From positions 310,001 to 374,000 of the forward strand of contig CAVQWT010000002.1 in the NCBI GenBank assembly GCA_963717705.1: a stretch of DNA of 64,000 bases. The letters are read 5' to 3'. The number at the start of each line of letters is the position of its first letter. Positions within the stretch are counted from its first letter, which is position 1. The position numbers and the translations under genes were made by a program. Source of the stretch: CAVQWT01 sp963717705. Its GTDB lineage: Bacteria > Pseudomonadota > Gammaproteobacteria > Burkholderiales > Casimicrobiaceae. The notes beneath the pieces are model-generated. The model had not been told where the DNA came from and searched no databases. It saw nothing but the letters and a program-made list of their open reading frames with translations. Positions 43,739-55,471 of the stretch are shown piece after piece.

Positions 43739-46645
43739 ATGCCCCGCTCGCCACTCCCGCTGAACCGCACCACTGGCGCCGCTGCCGCAGCCCGGGCGGG
43801 CGCGCCGACCGCGGGCTGGGCGGCAGCGGCGATCACCGCGGTGCTGGCGCTGGCGGGCTGCGCGACCTCGCCCGACGGCCCGGAGTCCGCGGCGACGCGC
43901 CCGGCCTCCACCGCGGCCACGGCGCCCTCCCGCACCGAAGTCGCCACCGCCGCCGCCGTTGCCGGCGCCGCCGCGGCCGCGACCGCGCAGGCCACCCCGA
44001 CCCCGTCGCCGGCCAACCAGGCGCCGGGGGCCGCCCGCCCGCCCGGTCCCGCCGTCAACGCCGCGGCCGCGGCGGCCGCCGCCGCGGCGGCCACCGCGCA
44101 GGGCATGCGGCCGTTCGCCGACGTCGTCAAGGACGCCACCGAGTCGAAGGGCCTGGTCACGCTGTGGCAGAAGGACGATCGCGTGTGGCTCGAGCTGGCG
44201 CCCGACCAGTTCGGCAAGCTCTACTTCCTCACGTCGAACCTCAACCGCGGCATCGGCGAGAACCGGATCTTCGGCGGGATGATGAATTACCCGGCGGGGA
44301 TCACGCAGGTCGTCGAGTTCCGCAAGGTCGGCGCGCTGGTCCAGCTGATCGCGAAGAACACCAAGTACACGGCCAAGACGGGAACGCCCGAGGCGCGCGC
44401 CGTCGCCGCGGGCTTTTCCGACAGCCTGGTCGCGACGGTGCCGGTCGCCTCGCAGCCGCACCCCGAGCGTAAGTCGATCCTGGTCGACGCCAACGCGCTG
44501 TTCGTCGCCGACCTGCCCGCGGCGGCGATCACGCTCGAGCGCACCTACCGGCAGCCCTACGCCTTCGACGCCCGCAACTCGTCGCTCGATCGCGCCCGCG
44601 TGCGGCCCGACCTCGCGACCTTCGAGGTGACCGCGCATTACGCGCTGTCGCGTCCGCAGGTCGCGCCGGCGTTCATGCCCGGCTCGCCGGTGCCGACGTC
44701 GGTGCCGTCGCTGCCCAACACGCTGCCGGACGTCCGCAGCCTGTTCCTCGGGTTCTTCTATTCGCTGGTCGCGCTGCCGGAAACGCCGATGCGGCCGCGC
44801 CTGGCCGACGATCGGCTCGGCTACTTCACGGCCGAGACCTTCGACTACACCAGCGACGTCCCCCGCACGCCGGTCCAGCGTCACGTCACGCGCTGGCGGC
44901 TGGAGAAGAAGGATCCGGCCGCGCCGCTGTCGGAGCCGAAGCAGCCGATCGTGTTCTGGCTGGACCGCACCATTCCGCTCGCCTACCGTGAGCCCGTGCG
45001 CGCCGGCATCCTGGAATGGAACAAGGCGTTCGAGCGCATCGGCTACAAGGATGCGCTGAAGGTCGAGATCCAGCCCGACGACGCCGACTTCGACACCGCC
45101 GACCTGCGGCATGCGTCGGTGCGCTGGCAGGCGGTGGCGAAGACGTCCTTCGGCGCCATCGGCATGTCGGTGGTCGACCCGCGCTCGGGCGAGATCCTCG
45201 ACGCGGACATCGGCGTCGACGCGATGAACGTGCGCGCGGTGCGCAACCTCCGCGCCGAGACGGTGCCCGCCGCGGCCGGCGGCGCGGCGGCGATGCTGTC
45301 GCCTGCCGACGGCGCCTACTGCGAGTACGGCGACCGCGCCGCCGGCGAAGCGGTGTTCGGACTTTCGCTGCTCGAGGCGCGCGGCGACCTCGCCCCCGAC
45401 AGCCCCGACGTCGAGCGCTTCGTCGCCGCCTACATCAAGGACATGGTGATGCACGAGACCGGCCACACGCTGGGCCTGCGCCACAATTTCCGGGCGTCGA
45501 CCGCGTACACCGACGCGCAGCTCGCCGATCCCGAGTTCACCCGCGTCAACGGCATCTCGGGCTCGGTGATGGAATACAACGCGTGGAACCTCGCGCGGCG
45601 CGGCGAGCGGCAGGGCGAGTACGTGATGAACACGCTCGGCCCCTACGACTACTGGGCGATCGAGTACGGCTACCGCGAGTTCGCACCCGAAGAAGAAGCG
45701 GCGGCGCTCGCCGCGGTCGCGGCACGCTCGAGCGAGCAGGTGCTGGCGTACGCGTCCGACGAGGACGTCTCGTTCGGCGCGCTCGACCCGGCGGTCAACT
45801 CGTTCGACCTCGGTGCCGACCCGCTGGCGTACGCGCAGAAGCGCTTCGCCCTGGTGCGCGAGCTGTGGGAGCGCACCGAGGCGAAGTCGCTGCAGCCGGG
45901 CGAGCGCTACTCGGTGCTGCGCCGCAACGTCACGCGCGGGCTCGGCGAGGCGCAGGAAGGGGCGCTGTACGCGACCAAGTACGTCGGCGGCCTGACCACG
46001 CTGCGCGACCGCGCCGGCAGCGGCCGCGAGCCGCTGTCGCCGGTCGACATCGACAAGCAGCGCGCGGCGCTGTCGCTGCTGGCGATCGAGGTGTTCTCCG
46101 CCGACAGCTTCCGCTTCTCGCCGTCGCTGCAGCGGCGGCTGGCGGTGTCGCCGTTCGACCGCGACGACGCGCGCGAACTCGGGCGCACGCCGCCGTCGAC
46201 CGACCTCGCCGTCGACCAGCAGGTGCTCGCTCTGCAGCGGGCGGTGCTGGCGCAGCTGATGGGCGACACCATCGCCCAGCGGCTGGTCAACAACGAGGCC
46301 AAGGTCGACCGGCCCGACCAGGCGCTGCGGCTGTCCGAGCTGTACGCGACGCTGCACGCGGCCATCTGGAGCGAGCTCAAGTCGGGCGCCGACATCCCGC
46401 TCGCGCGCCGCAACCTGCAGCGCGAGTACACGGTGCGGGTCGCCGCGTCGCTGCTGCGCCCCGCCGGCTCGATGCCGGCGGACGCGCGCGCCCTGCTGCG
46501 TGCGGATGCGCAGCGCCTGTCCGCCGAGCTCGCGCAGGCGCAGGGCAGGCGCGGTCGCTCGGCCGAGGCCAACGCGCACCTCGCCGAGATGCGGGCGACG
46601 ATCGACGAGGCGCTGAAGGCGCCGCTGGTGCGGCAGGCGACCTGA
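43739..46645 (+). CDS. Metzincin-type zinc metalloprotease lipoprotein (DUF5117/DUF4953)
   Basis: A 968-residue protein with a lipobox (LALAGCATSP, about residue 40) and a long Ala/Pro-rich linker (to about 120). The DUF5117-like region contains GLVTLWQKDDRVWLELAPDQ. The catalytic region has VMHETGHTLGLRHNF, a complete HEXXHxxGxxH zinc motif (His572, Glu573, His576, His582). A SVMEYNAW Met-turn follows, as in metzincins. The predicted location is an outer-membrane-anchored periplasmic or surface peptidase; substrates are unknown. It lies between miaB and phoH, which are normally adjacent. The ATG at 43739 follows GAGG. Confidence 0.82.
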   Translation: MPRSPLPLNRTTGAAAAARAGAPTAGWAAAAITAVLALAGCATSPDGPESAATRPASTAATAPSRTEVATAAAVAGAAAAATAQATPTPSPANQAPGAARPPGPAVNAAAAAAAAAAATAQGMRPFADVVKDATESKGLVTLWQKDDRVWLELAPDQFGKLYFLTSNLNRGIGENRIFGGMMNYPAGITQVVEFRKVGALVQLIAKNTKYTAKTGTPEARAVAAGFSDSLVATVPVASQPHPERKSILVDANALFVADLPAAAITLERTYRQPYAFDARNSSLDRARVRPDLATFEVTAHYALSRPQVAPAFMPGSPVPTSVPSLPNTLPDVRSLFLGFFYSLVALPETPMRPRLADDRLGYFTAETFDYTSDVPRTPVQRHVTRWRLEKKDPAAPLSEPKQPIVFWLDRTIPLAYREPVRAGILEWNKAFERIGYKDALKVEIQPDDADFDTADLRHASVRWQAVAKTSFGAIGMSVVDPRSGEILDADIGVDAMNVRAVRNLRAETVPAAAGGAAAMLSPADGAYCEYGDRAAGEAVFGLSLLEARGDLAPDSPDVERFVAAYIKDMVMHETGHTLGLRHNFRASTAYTDAQLADPEFTRVNGISGSVMEYNAWNLARRGERQGEYVMNTLGPYDYWAIEYGYREFAPEEEAAALAAVAARSSEQVLAYASDEDVSFGALDPAVNSFDLGADPLAYAQKRFALVRELWERTEAKSLQPGERYSVLRRNVTRGLGEAQEGALYATKYVGGLTTLRDRAGSGREPLSPVDIDKQRAALSLLAIEVFSADSFRFSPSLQRRLAVSPFDRDDARELGRTPPSTDLAVDQQVLALQRAVLAQLMGDTIAQRLVNNEAKVDRPDQALRLSELYATLHAAIWSELKSGADIPLARRNLQREYTVRVAASLLRPAGSMPADARALLRADAQRLSAELAQAQGRRGRSAEANAHLAEMRATIDEALKAPLVRQAT

Positions 46646-46670
46646 CCGGCCGCTTGCACCCGCGCAGCCT

Positions 46671-47684
46671 TTGCCGCAGACTGATCGCCCTCTCGCAATC
46701 GACACCCTCGCCTTGCCTACGCATACCGTCGAAGTCGCGCTCGCGCCGCTCGACAACCGGATCCTCGCCAATCTCTGCGGTCCGCTCGACGCCAACCTGC
46801 GCCAGATCGAACAGGCGCTCGACGTCACGATCACGCATCGCGGCGGCAGGTTCTCGATCCGCGGCGACACGGCAGCGGCGGCGCACGCGGCCACCGCGCT
46901 CGAGCGCTTCTACGCGCAGGCCACCGGCACGCTGTCGGTCGACGACATCCAGCTCGGCCTGATCGAGATCACGCGCCGGCGCGACCTCGGGAGCGTCGCT
47001 GCGGGCGAGGGCCCCGGGCTGCGCACGCGGCGCGCCGACCTGCACGGCCGCACCCCGAACCAGGTCGCGTACCTGAAGACGATCGCCGAGCACGACCTCA
47101 CGTTCGGCATCGGGCCGGCCGGCACCGGCAAGACCTACCTCGCCGTCGCCTGCGCCGTCGACGCGCTCGAGCGGGATTCGGTCAAGCGCCTGGTGCTGGT
47201 GCGGCCCGCGGTCGAGGCCGGCGAGCGGCTGGGCTTCCTGCCCGGCGACTTCGCGCAGAAGGTCGACCCGTACCTGCGGCCGCTGTACGACGCGCTGTAC
47301 GACCTGATGGGGTTCGACAAGACGGCGAAGCTGTTCGAGCGCCAGACCATCGAGATCGCGCCGCTCGCCTACATGCGCGGGCGCACGCTGAACCACAGCT
47401 TCATCATCCTCGACGAGGCGCAGAACACGACGCCCGAGCAGATGAAGATGTTCCTCACCCGCGTGGGTTTCGGCACCCGGGCGGTGATCACCGGCGACGT
47501 CACGCAGATCGACCTCGCGCGCGGACAGAAGAGCGGGCTCATCGAGGCGCAGCGCATCCTCGACGGCGTCCGCGGCATCGGCTTCACGCGCTTCACCAGC
47601 GCCGACGTCGTCCGCCACCCGCTGGTGCAGAAGATCGTCGACGCCTACGAGCGCGACCAGGCCCGGAATCCGGCCCCGAGATGA
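46671..47684 (+). CDS. PhoH-like ATPase (YbeZ)
   Basis: About 337 residues. A KH-like N-terminal region precedes the PhoH ATPase domain with Walker A FGIGPAGTGKTYLAVA, RPAVEAGERLGFLPGD, Walker B FIILDEAQNTTPEQMKMFL and ITGDVTQIDL. It is thought to act with YbeY in RNA and ribosome quality control. Possible starts are TTG at 46671 and TTG at 46713, the second giving the more usual MPTHTVEVAL-like N-terminus. It overlaps ybeY (ATGA). Confidence 0.9.
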   Translation: MPQTDRPLAIDTLALPTHTVEVALAPLDNRILANLCGPLDANLRQIEQALDVTITHRGGRFSIRGDTAAAAHAATALERFYAQATGTLSVDDIQLGLIEITRRRDLGSVAAGEGPGLRTRRADLHGRTPNQVAYLKTIAEHDLTFGIGPAGTGKTYLAVACAVDALERDSVKRLVLVRPAVEAGERLGFLPGDFAQKVDPYLRPLYDALYDLMGFDKTAKLFERQTIEIAPLAYMRGRTLNHSFIILDEAQNTTPEQMKMFLTRVGFGTRAVITGDVTQIDLARGQKSGLIEAQRILDGVRGIGFTRFTSADVVRHPLVQKIVDAYERDQARNPAPR

Positions 47685-48211
47685 GCGGCGCCGGCCATCG
47701 CGCCGCCGTTCGCACCGCGGTGGTGCGAACGCCGCGACTCCGCCTCGAAGTCCAGTTCGCGGTCGCGGCGGCCACGCTGCCGGCGGCCGCCGCGCTGCGC
47801 CGCTGGGCCCGCGGCGCGCTCGACCGGGACGCCCGCGTGACCCTGCGCTTCGTCGGCGAGCGCGAGGGGCGTGCGCTCAACGCCCGCTATCGCGGCCAGG
47901 ACCACGCGACCAACGTGCTGACGTTCGTGTACGATGAAGTCGAGTCGCTGTCCGGCGACCTCGTGCTTTGCGCGCCCGTGCTGCGGCGCGAGGCAAAGGC
48001 GCAGGGCAAGCCCCTTTCCGACCACTGCGCGCACCTCGTCGTCCACGGAATGCTGCACCTGCAGGGCCTCGACCACGATACCGAGCGGAAAGCACGCCGG
48101 ATGGAAGCGCGCGAGGCCGCGATCCTTGCCGGCTTCGGCATCGCGGATCCCTACGCGTCGGCGCAAGCCGGCGCCGCTCAGACCCGGTCGGCGCAGGCCG
48201 CCACCCGTTGA
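47681..48211 (+). CDS. ybeY: Endoribonuclease YbeY (rRNA maturation factor)
   Basis: A 176-residue protein with the zinc motif HLVVHGMLHLQGLDHDTE (three His) and the preceding YRGQDHATNVLTF. YbeY is required for 16S rRNA 3'-end maturation and 70S quality control. It has Ala-rich N- and C-terminal extensions beyond the roughly 150-residue core. The ATGA overlap with phoH and the near-overlap with corC indicate one operon. Confidence 0.92.
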   Translation: MSGAGHRAAVRTAVVRTPRLRLEVQFAVAAATLPAAAALRRWARGALDRDARVTLRFVGEREGRALNARYRGQDHATNVLTFVYDEVESLSGDLVLCAPVLRREAKAQGKPLSDHCAHLVVHGMLHLQGLDHDTERKARRMEAREAAILAGFGIADPYASAQAGAAQTRSAQAATR

Positions 48212-48231
48212 TCGACGCCCGCACCAAGTCC

Positions 48232-49113
48232 ATGGCCGACCCCGACGACAAGTCCGACAAGCCCTCGCTGCTCGAGCGGCTGTCCGCGTTCCTGACCCGC
48301 GAGCCCGAGGACCGCGAGGAGCTGCTCGACCTGATGCGCGGGGCCTTCGAGCGCAAGCTCCTCGACGCCGACGCGCTGTCGATGATAGAGGGCGTCATGG
48401 CCGTCTCCGAGATGACGGTGCGCGACATCATGATCCCGCGCTCGCAGATGGACGTGGTGTCGATCGAGGACGACCCCGCCGAGTTCATCCCGGTCGTCCT
48501 CGAGACCAAGCACTCGCGCTTCCCGGTCGTCGGCGAGAGCAAGGACGACGTCGTCGGCATCCTGCTCGCGAAGGAGCTGCTCAACTACTACGCGAATCCC
48601 GCCGGCTTCGACCTGCGCGACACGCTCCGCCCGGCGGTGTTCGTGCCCGAGTCGAAACGGCTCAACGTGCTGCTGCGAGACTTCCGCTCGAACCGCAACC
48701 ACATCGCGATCGTCGTCGACGAGTACGGCGGCGTTTCCGGCCTCGTCACCATCGAGGACGTGCTCGAGCAGATCGTCGGCGACATCGAGGACGAATACGA
48801 CTTCGACGAGAGCGAAGACAACATCATTCCCGAGCAGAACGGCCGCTACCGCGTGAAGGCGCAGACCGAGATCGGCGACTTCAACGACCATTTCGGCAGC
48901 GACTTCGCCGACGACGAGTTCGACACCGTCGGCGGCCTCGTGCTGCAGGCGTTCGGGCGCCTGCCCAAGCGCGGCGAGCTGGTCACCCTCGGCGGCTTCC
49001 GCTTCCGCGTCGTCCGTGCCGACAGCCGCCGCCTGCATACGCTGAACGTCGAGCGCGTCCTTCCCGCCGGGACGGACGGTGCCGCGGGCGACGCGGCGAA
49101 CGCGGCGGACTGA
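48232..49113 (+). CDS. corC: CorC/HlyC-type CBS-domain transporter-associated protein (YbeX)
   Basis: A 293-residue cytosolic protein: two CBS domains (TVRDIMIPRSQMDVVSIEDD ... NHIAIVVDEYGGVSGLVTIE) and a C-terminal CorC_HlyC domain (GRYRVKAQTEIGDFNDHFGS ... FDTVGGLVLQAFGRLPKRGE). It is linked to Mg/Co resistance and ribosome metabolism. The ATG at 48232 is chosen; a TTG at 48208 overlapping the ybeY stop is an alternative. Confidence 0.9.
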   Translation: MADPDDKSDKPSLLERLSAFLTREPEDREELLDLMRGAFERKLLDADALSMIEGVMAVSEMTVRDIMIPRSQMDVVSIEDDPAEFIPVVLETKHSRFPVVGESKDDVVGILLAKELLNYYANPAGFDLRDTLRPAVFVPESKRLNVLLRDFRSNRNHIAIVVDEYGGVSGLVTIEDVLEQIVGDIEDEYDFDESEDNIIPEQNGRYRVKAQTEIGDFNDHFGSDFADDEFDTVGGLVLQAFGRLPKRGELVTLGGFRFRVVRADSRRLHTLNVERVLPAGTDGAAGDAANAAD

Positions 49114-49115
49114 GC

Positions 49116-50699
49116 ATGACGGCAGGGGCGCCCGCGGCGCGCCGCCCCGCCTGGCCCGGCCTCCTGCTGGCGCTCGTCGCCGGCGCGGTGACGGTGTTCG
49201 CGTTCGCGCCGTTCGCGCTGCCGCAGCTGCCGGTGCTGACGCTGGGGCTGCTCTTCGCCGGCTGGCACCACGCAACGCCGCGGCAGGCGGCGTGGCTGGG
49301 CTTCGCGTTCGGGCTCGGGCTGTTCGGTGCCGGCGTGTCCTGGGTGTCGATCGCCCTGCACACGTTCGGCGGAATGCCCGCGGTCGTGGCCGCCGTCGGC
49401 ACACTCGGCTTCTGCGCGTACCTCGCGCTGTGGCCCGCGTTCGCCGGCTGGCTCGCCGCCCGGGTCACCGCCCCGGCCGGCGCGGCGCGCCTGGTCGCGG
49501 CAGCCGGCGCCTGGGCGCTGGCCGAGTGGCTGCGCGGGTTCGTCCTGTCGGGCTTCGGCTGGCTGTCGGTCGGCTACGCGCAGCTGCCCGGGACCGCGCA
49601 GTCGGCGTTCGCCGGCTACGCGCCGGTCGGCGGCGTCTTCCTGGTGTCGCTGGCGATGGCGGCCGCCGCCGCGGCCGCCGCGGCGCTGCTGCCGGTGCTG
49701 GCGGCCGACGGCGTCGCGTCCGGGCCGTCGCGCGCGCGGCGCATCGCCGGTCCGCTGGCCCTGTGCGCGGCGCTCGCCGGCGCCGGCATCGCCCTCGCGA
49801 AGATCGAATGGACGCACGACGAGGGCGCGCCGCTCGCGGTTTCTCTGCTGCAGGGCAACGTCGAGCAGACGCTCAAGTTCGATCCCGGCTTCCGCGAGCG
49901 CACCTACGCGCTGTACCTGTCGCTGGTCGCGCAGAGCCGCGGGCGGCTGGTCGTGCTGCCCGAGAGCGCGTTCCCCGTCTTCGCCGACGAGGTGCCCGAG
50001 CCGGTGCTGAAGGCGCTGCTGCGGACGATGACGGCGCGCGACGGCGACGCGATCGTCGGTCTCTTCACCGCCCGGCCGCCGCTGACGCCCGGCGGCGAAC
50101 TGCAGATCCACAACAGCGTGGTGACGCTGGGCACCGCCGACGTGCAGGACTACCGGAAGCGGCACCTGGTCCCGTTCGGCGAGACCATTCCCCTCGAGGC
50201 GCTGACCGGATGGTTCATCCGTCGCGTGCTCGCGATCCCGCTGTCGTCGCAGGCGCCCGGTCCGCCCGACCAGCCGCCGCTGGCGGTCGCCGGCACCCGG
50301 GTGGCCGTCAACATCTGCTACGAAGACGCGTTCGGCGCCGATATCCGGTCGCAGGCGCGCGACGCCGCGATCCTCGTCAACGTCACCAACGACGCGTGGT
50401 ACGGGCGCTCGGTGGCCGCGCCGCAGCACAACCAGATCGCGGCGATGCGCGCGCTGGAGACCGGCAGGCCGCTGCTGCGCGCGACCAACACCGGCATCAC
50501 CTCGGCGATCGACCACCGCGGGCTCGAGCGCGCCCGGCTGCCGTGGTTCACGCGCGGGATCCTCGAGGTCGACGTCGTCGGCCGGCGCGGCGAGACGCCC
50601 TACGTGCGCTTCGGCGACGCGCTGCCCGCAGCACTCGCCGGGGCGATGGTCGCCGCGGCGGCGCTCGCCGGGCGCCGCCGTCGGCCGGATCATCCCTAG
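49116..50699 (+). CDS. lnt: Apolipoprotein N-acyltransferase
   Basis: This 527-residue inner-membrane enzyme has about six N-terminal helices and a nitrilase-like domain. The catalytic triad is visible: Glu in VVLPESAFPVF, Lys in YRKRHLVPFGE and Cys in VNICYEDAFG. It performs the last step of lipoprotein maturation. It starts 2 bp after corC. In related genomes glyQS follows directly; here an ABC/peptidase pair intervenes. Confidence 0.95.
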   Translation: MTAGAPAARRPAWPGLLLALVAGAVTVFAFAPFALPQLPVLTLGLLFAGWHHATPRQAAWLGFAFGLGLFGAGVSWVSIALHTFGGMPAVVAAVGTLGFCAYLALWPAFAGWLAARVTAPAGAARLVAAAGAWALAEWLRGFVLSGFGWLSVGYAQLPGTAQSAFAGYAPVGGVFLVSLAMAAAAAAAAALLPVLAADGVASGPSRARRIAGPLALCAALAGAGIALAKIEWTHDEGAPLAVSLLQGNVEQTLKFDPGFRERTYALYLSLVAQSRGRLVVLPESAFPVFADEVPEPVLKALLRTMTARDGDAIVGLFTARPPLTPGGELQIHNSVVTLGTADVQDYRKRHLVPFGETIPLEALTGWFIRRVLAIPLSSQAPGPPDQPPLAVAGTRVAVNICYEDAFGADIRSQARDAAILVNVTNDAWYGRSVAAPQHNQIAAMRALETGRPLLRATNTGITSAIDHRGLERARLPWFTRGILEVDVVGRRGETPYVRFGDALPAALAGAMVAAAALAGRRRRPDHP

Positions 50700-50766
50700 C
50701 GCGACCGCGATTCGTCGGTGCCGGCAGCGGCCCGTCGCCGCGAATCGCAGCTCGCCCACCCCGCCG

Positions 50767-50795
50767 TTGCGACCCTCCGTCGCGGCCCCAATAAT
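50767..50795 (+). promoter_or_regulatory. Sigma-70 promoter of the ABC transporter/M1 peptidase operon
   Basis: TTGCGA (50767-50772), 17-bp spacer, AATAAT (50790-50795), 45 bp upstream of the ATG at 50841. Confidence 0.6.
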
Positions 50796-50840
50796 GGCGC
50801 ACTTTCGCCTTCTCCCGACCACGCACGCCAAGGATTCCCG

Positions 50841-51748
<908 letters not shown>

Positions 51749-51749
<1 letters not shown>

Positions 51750-54700
51750 TGCGCAACCTGCTGACCATCGCCGCGTTCGAGTTCCGCACGCGGCTGAAGC
51801 GGCTCTCGTCCTGGGTCTACTTCGCGATCTTCTTCGCGCTCGCCATGCTGTGGGTGGCCGCCGCGGGCGGCGTGATCTCCGGCGCGATCATCTCGTTCGG
51901 CAGCGGCAAGGTCTGGATCAACTCGCCGTTCGCGGTGGCGCAGACGGTGTCGTTCCTCGGCATGGCCGCGCTGACGGTGATCGCGGCGGTGATGGGCCGT
52001 GCGGTGCAGCAGGACTTCGAGTACCGGACCGAGGCGTTCTTCTTCACCGCGCCGATCCGGCGTTTCGAGTACCTCGGCGGGCGCTTCGTCGGCGCCGTCG
52101 CCGTGCTGATGGTGATCCTGTCCGGCATCGGGCTCGGCGCCGCGGCGGGACTGCTGCTGCCCGGGATCGACCCCGACCGCGTCGGACCGTTCCGCCTCGC
52201 GGCGTACGCGACGCCGTACTTCACGATGCTGCTGCCGAACATCGTGGTGCTGGGCGGCATGTTCTTCTGCGCCGCGGCGCTGACGCGGCGGATGCTCCCG
52301 GTCTACGTCGGCAGCGTGCTGCTGCTGATCGGCCGCCTCGCGGCGCAGGGGCTCCTGCGCGACATCGACAACAAGCTCGTCGCCTCGCTGGTCGATCCTT
52401 TCGGCATGCTCGCCGTTTCGCTGCTGACCGAGTACTGGCCGATCAGCGAGCGGAACGCGCGGCTGATCCCGTTCGAGGGCTACCTGCTGTGGAACCGGCT
52501 GCTGTGGCTGGGGATCGGCGGCGCCGTGATCGCGTTCTGCATCGGTCGCTTCACCTACGGCCAGGCAGGGATCGGCGGGAAGAAAGCCGGGCCGGACGAG
52601 GCCGCGCCGGCACCGGCACCGGCGCACCTCGCCGCCGGACGGGCGGTCGACGTCGGTCCGGTCAGCCCGTGGCGCCTGCTCCCCCGGATGATCTGGCTCA
52701 ACTTCCGCGAGACCGTCAAGAACGTCTACTTCGGCGTCATCGCGCTGGCCGGCGTGCTGTTCTTCGTCGCGACCAGCACCACCGCCGGCAGCATCTTCGG
52801 CACCACGACCTGGCCGGTCACCTGGCAGATGCTGGAACTCGTGTCCGGCACGTTCAGCGTGTTCATGCTGGTGATCGTCACGTTCTACGCGGGCGAGCTC
52901 GTGTGGCGCGAGCGCGAGCACCGGCTGGACCAGATCCACGACGCGCTGCCGATCCCGACCTGGCTGCCGTTCGTCGCCAAGCTCGGCGCGCTGATGCTCG
53001 TTCCCGTGGTGCTGCAGGCGGTGCTGATGCTGAGCGGCATCGCGATCCAGACCGCGAAGGGCTATCACCACTACGAACCCGGACTCTACCTGCGCTGGCT
53101 GTTCGGACTGGAGCTGGTCGACTACTGGCTCGTCTGCGTGCTCGCGCTGGTCGTCCACTCGATCGTCAACCAGAAGTACCTCGGCCACTTCGTGATGATC
53201 GTGTACTTCATCGTCATCTCGTTCGCGCCGTTGCTGGGGCTCGAGCACAACCTGTACCTGTACGGCAGCAACGGCGGCTTCGTCTATTCGGACATGAACG
53301 GCTTCGGCCACTTCCTGTTCCGCGTCCGGACGTTCCAGGCGTACTGGGCCGCCGTCGCCGTGCTGCTGGCGCTCGCCGGCTACCTGATGTGGGTGCGCGG
53401 GACGACCGTCGACTGGAAGGGCCGGCTCGCGCTGGCGCGGGGGCGCCTGACGCCCGGCGCGATGGCGCTCGGCGCCGTCGCCGGCGCGGCGACGATGGCG
53501 CTCGGGGGGTTCATCTTCTGGAACACCAACGTCCTCAACCCCTACGTGACCGTGCATGGACGCGAAGCCCGGCAGGCCGACTACGAGAAGAAGTACAAGG
53601 CGCTCGCCGCCGACCCGCAGCCGAAGATCACCGCGGTGAGCCTCAAGGTCGACCTGTATCCGCAGGAGCAGCGCGTCCGGGTGCAGGGCAGCTACGGGCT
53701 CGAGAACCGCTCCGGCAAGCCCGTCGACGTCGTCCACCTGCTGTTCTTCCAGGGCGAGCGCCTGCGCATCCACCGGCTCGAACTGGGGGTGCCCGCGAAG
53801 CTCGAGACCGACGACCTGCCGATCGGCGTGCGCAGCTACCGCCTCGCGTCGCCGCTCGCGCCAGGTGCGTCGACGACACTCGCATTCGACCTCGAGGTGC
53901 CGACGCGGGGATTCGCCAACACCGGGTCGACGACCGACGTCGTCTACAACGGCTCGTTCGTCAACGGCATGTCGATGCTGCCGCTCGTCGGCTACCAGGA
54001 GCGCAGCGAGCTCGCGACCGACCGCGACCGCAAGAAATTCGGCCTCGCGCCCAAGGAGCGGATGCGCGACCGCGACGATCCCGCCGGGCTCGCCGAGAAC
54101 GCCCTCGCCCCCGACGCGGACTTCATCGCGTTCGACGCGGTCGTCGGCACCGACCCCGACCAGATGGCGATCGCGCCCGGCTACCTGCAGCGAGAGTGGA
54201 CGGAGAACGGCCGCCGCTACTTCGAATACCGGATGGACAGCCCGATCCTCAACTTCTACGCGTTCCAGTCGGCGCGATACGCGGTGAAGAAGGACCGGTG
54301 GAACGACGTCGCGATCGAGATCTGGCACCAGCCCGGCCACGAGTACAACGTCGACCGCATGATCGGCGCCACCAAGGCGGGGCTCGACTACTTCACCGCG
54401 GCGTTCGGTCCGTACCAGCACCGGCAGTTCCGCATCGTCGAATTCCCCCGCTACCAGACGTTCGCGCAGTCGTTCCCCAACACGATTCCCTACTCGGAAG
54501 GGATCGGCTTCATCGCCCGCGTCCGCGACGGCGACCCCGACGACATCGACTATCCGTATTACGTGACCGCCCACGAGCTCGCGCACCAGTGGTGGGGCCA
54601 CCAGGTTCCCGGCGGGAACGTGCAGGGCGAAACGATGCTGGTCGAGACGCTGGCGCAGTACTCGGCGCTGATGGTGATGAAGCAGAAGTACGGCGAGGCG

Positions 54701-55339
54701 AAGATGCAGCGCTTCCTCCGCCACGAGCTCGACCGCTACCTGATCGGCCGCGGCACCGAGCAGAAGAAGGAGCTGCCGCTCGGACGCGTGGAGAACCAGG
54801 ACTACATCCACTACCGCAAGGGCAGCCTCGTCATGTACGCGCTGCAGGACTACATCGGCGAGGAGAACCTGAACCGGGCCATCCGCGCGTACCGCGACGA
54901 GTGGGCGTTCAAGGGCCCGCCGTACTCGAGCGCGTCGCACCTGATCGCGCGCATCCGCGCGGTGACGCCGCCGGAGCTGCAGTACATGATCGACGACCTG
55001 TTCGAGACGATCACCCTCTACGACAACCGCGCGCTGTCGGCGAAGGCGAAGGCGCTGCCCGACGGCCGGTACGAGGTCGCGCTCAAGGTCCACGCAAAGA
55101 AGCGCAAGGCCGACGCGCTCGGCAAGGAGGACGACGTGCCGCTCGCCGACTGGATCGACATCGGCGTCCTCGACGCCGACGACGCCCCGCTGTTCCTGGA
55201 GAAGAGGAAGATCACGCAGGAGGAGACCGAGTTCACGCTCGTGGTCGCGAAGAAGCCGGCGAAGGCCGGGATCGACCCGTACAACAAGCTGATCGACCGC
55301 CGCCCGAAGGACAATGCGATGGCCGTCGCCATCGACTGA
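51749..55339 (+). CDS. ABC-2 permease fused to an M1-family aminopeptidase domain
   Basis: A 1196-residue protein. The N-terminal half (1 to about 590) carries two sets of ABC-2 type helices (AFEFRTRLKRLSSWVYFAIF; MIWLNFRETVKNVYFGVIAL). The C-terminal half is an M1 gluzincin with VTAHELAHQWWGHQVPGGNV (His942, Glu943, His946), the candidate third ligand in METLAQY-like MLVETLAQYS, and the late catalytic Tyr region YIHYRKGSLVMYAL. Spacing from HELAH to the glutamate is 19 rather than the usual 18, and the classical GxMEN motif is replaced by IPYSEGIGF. The peptidase faces the periplasm by prediction; its substrate is unknown. Confidence 0.88.
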
Positions 55340-55394
55340 TCCGGCGTCGCTGGTGCTGATCGGGCGCGCCGCCGGCATCCTGTCGCATCCGCAT

Positions 55395-55423
55395 TTGGGC
55401 TGCCGTTCGAAAACCCGTAAAAT
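55395..55423 (+). promoter_or_regulatory. Sigma-70 promoter of glyQS
   Basis: TTGGGC (55395-55400), 17-bp spacer, TAAAAT (55418-55423), in an AT-richer patch 49 bp upstream of the glyQ ATG. Confidence 0.65.
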
Positions 55424-55471
55424 CAAGCCTTTGGTCACCATGGCCCGGGCTCGACGCGGGCGCCCCCCCCG

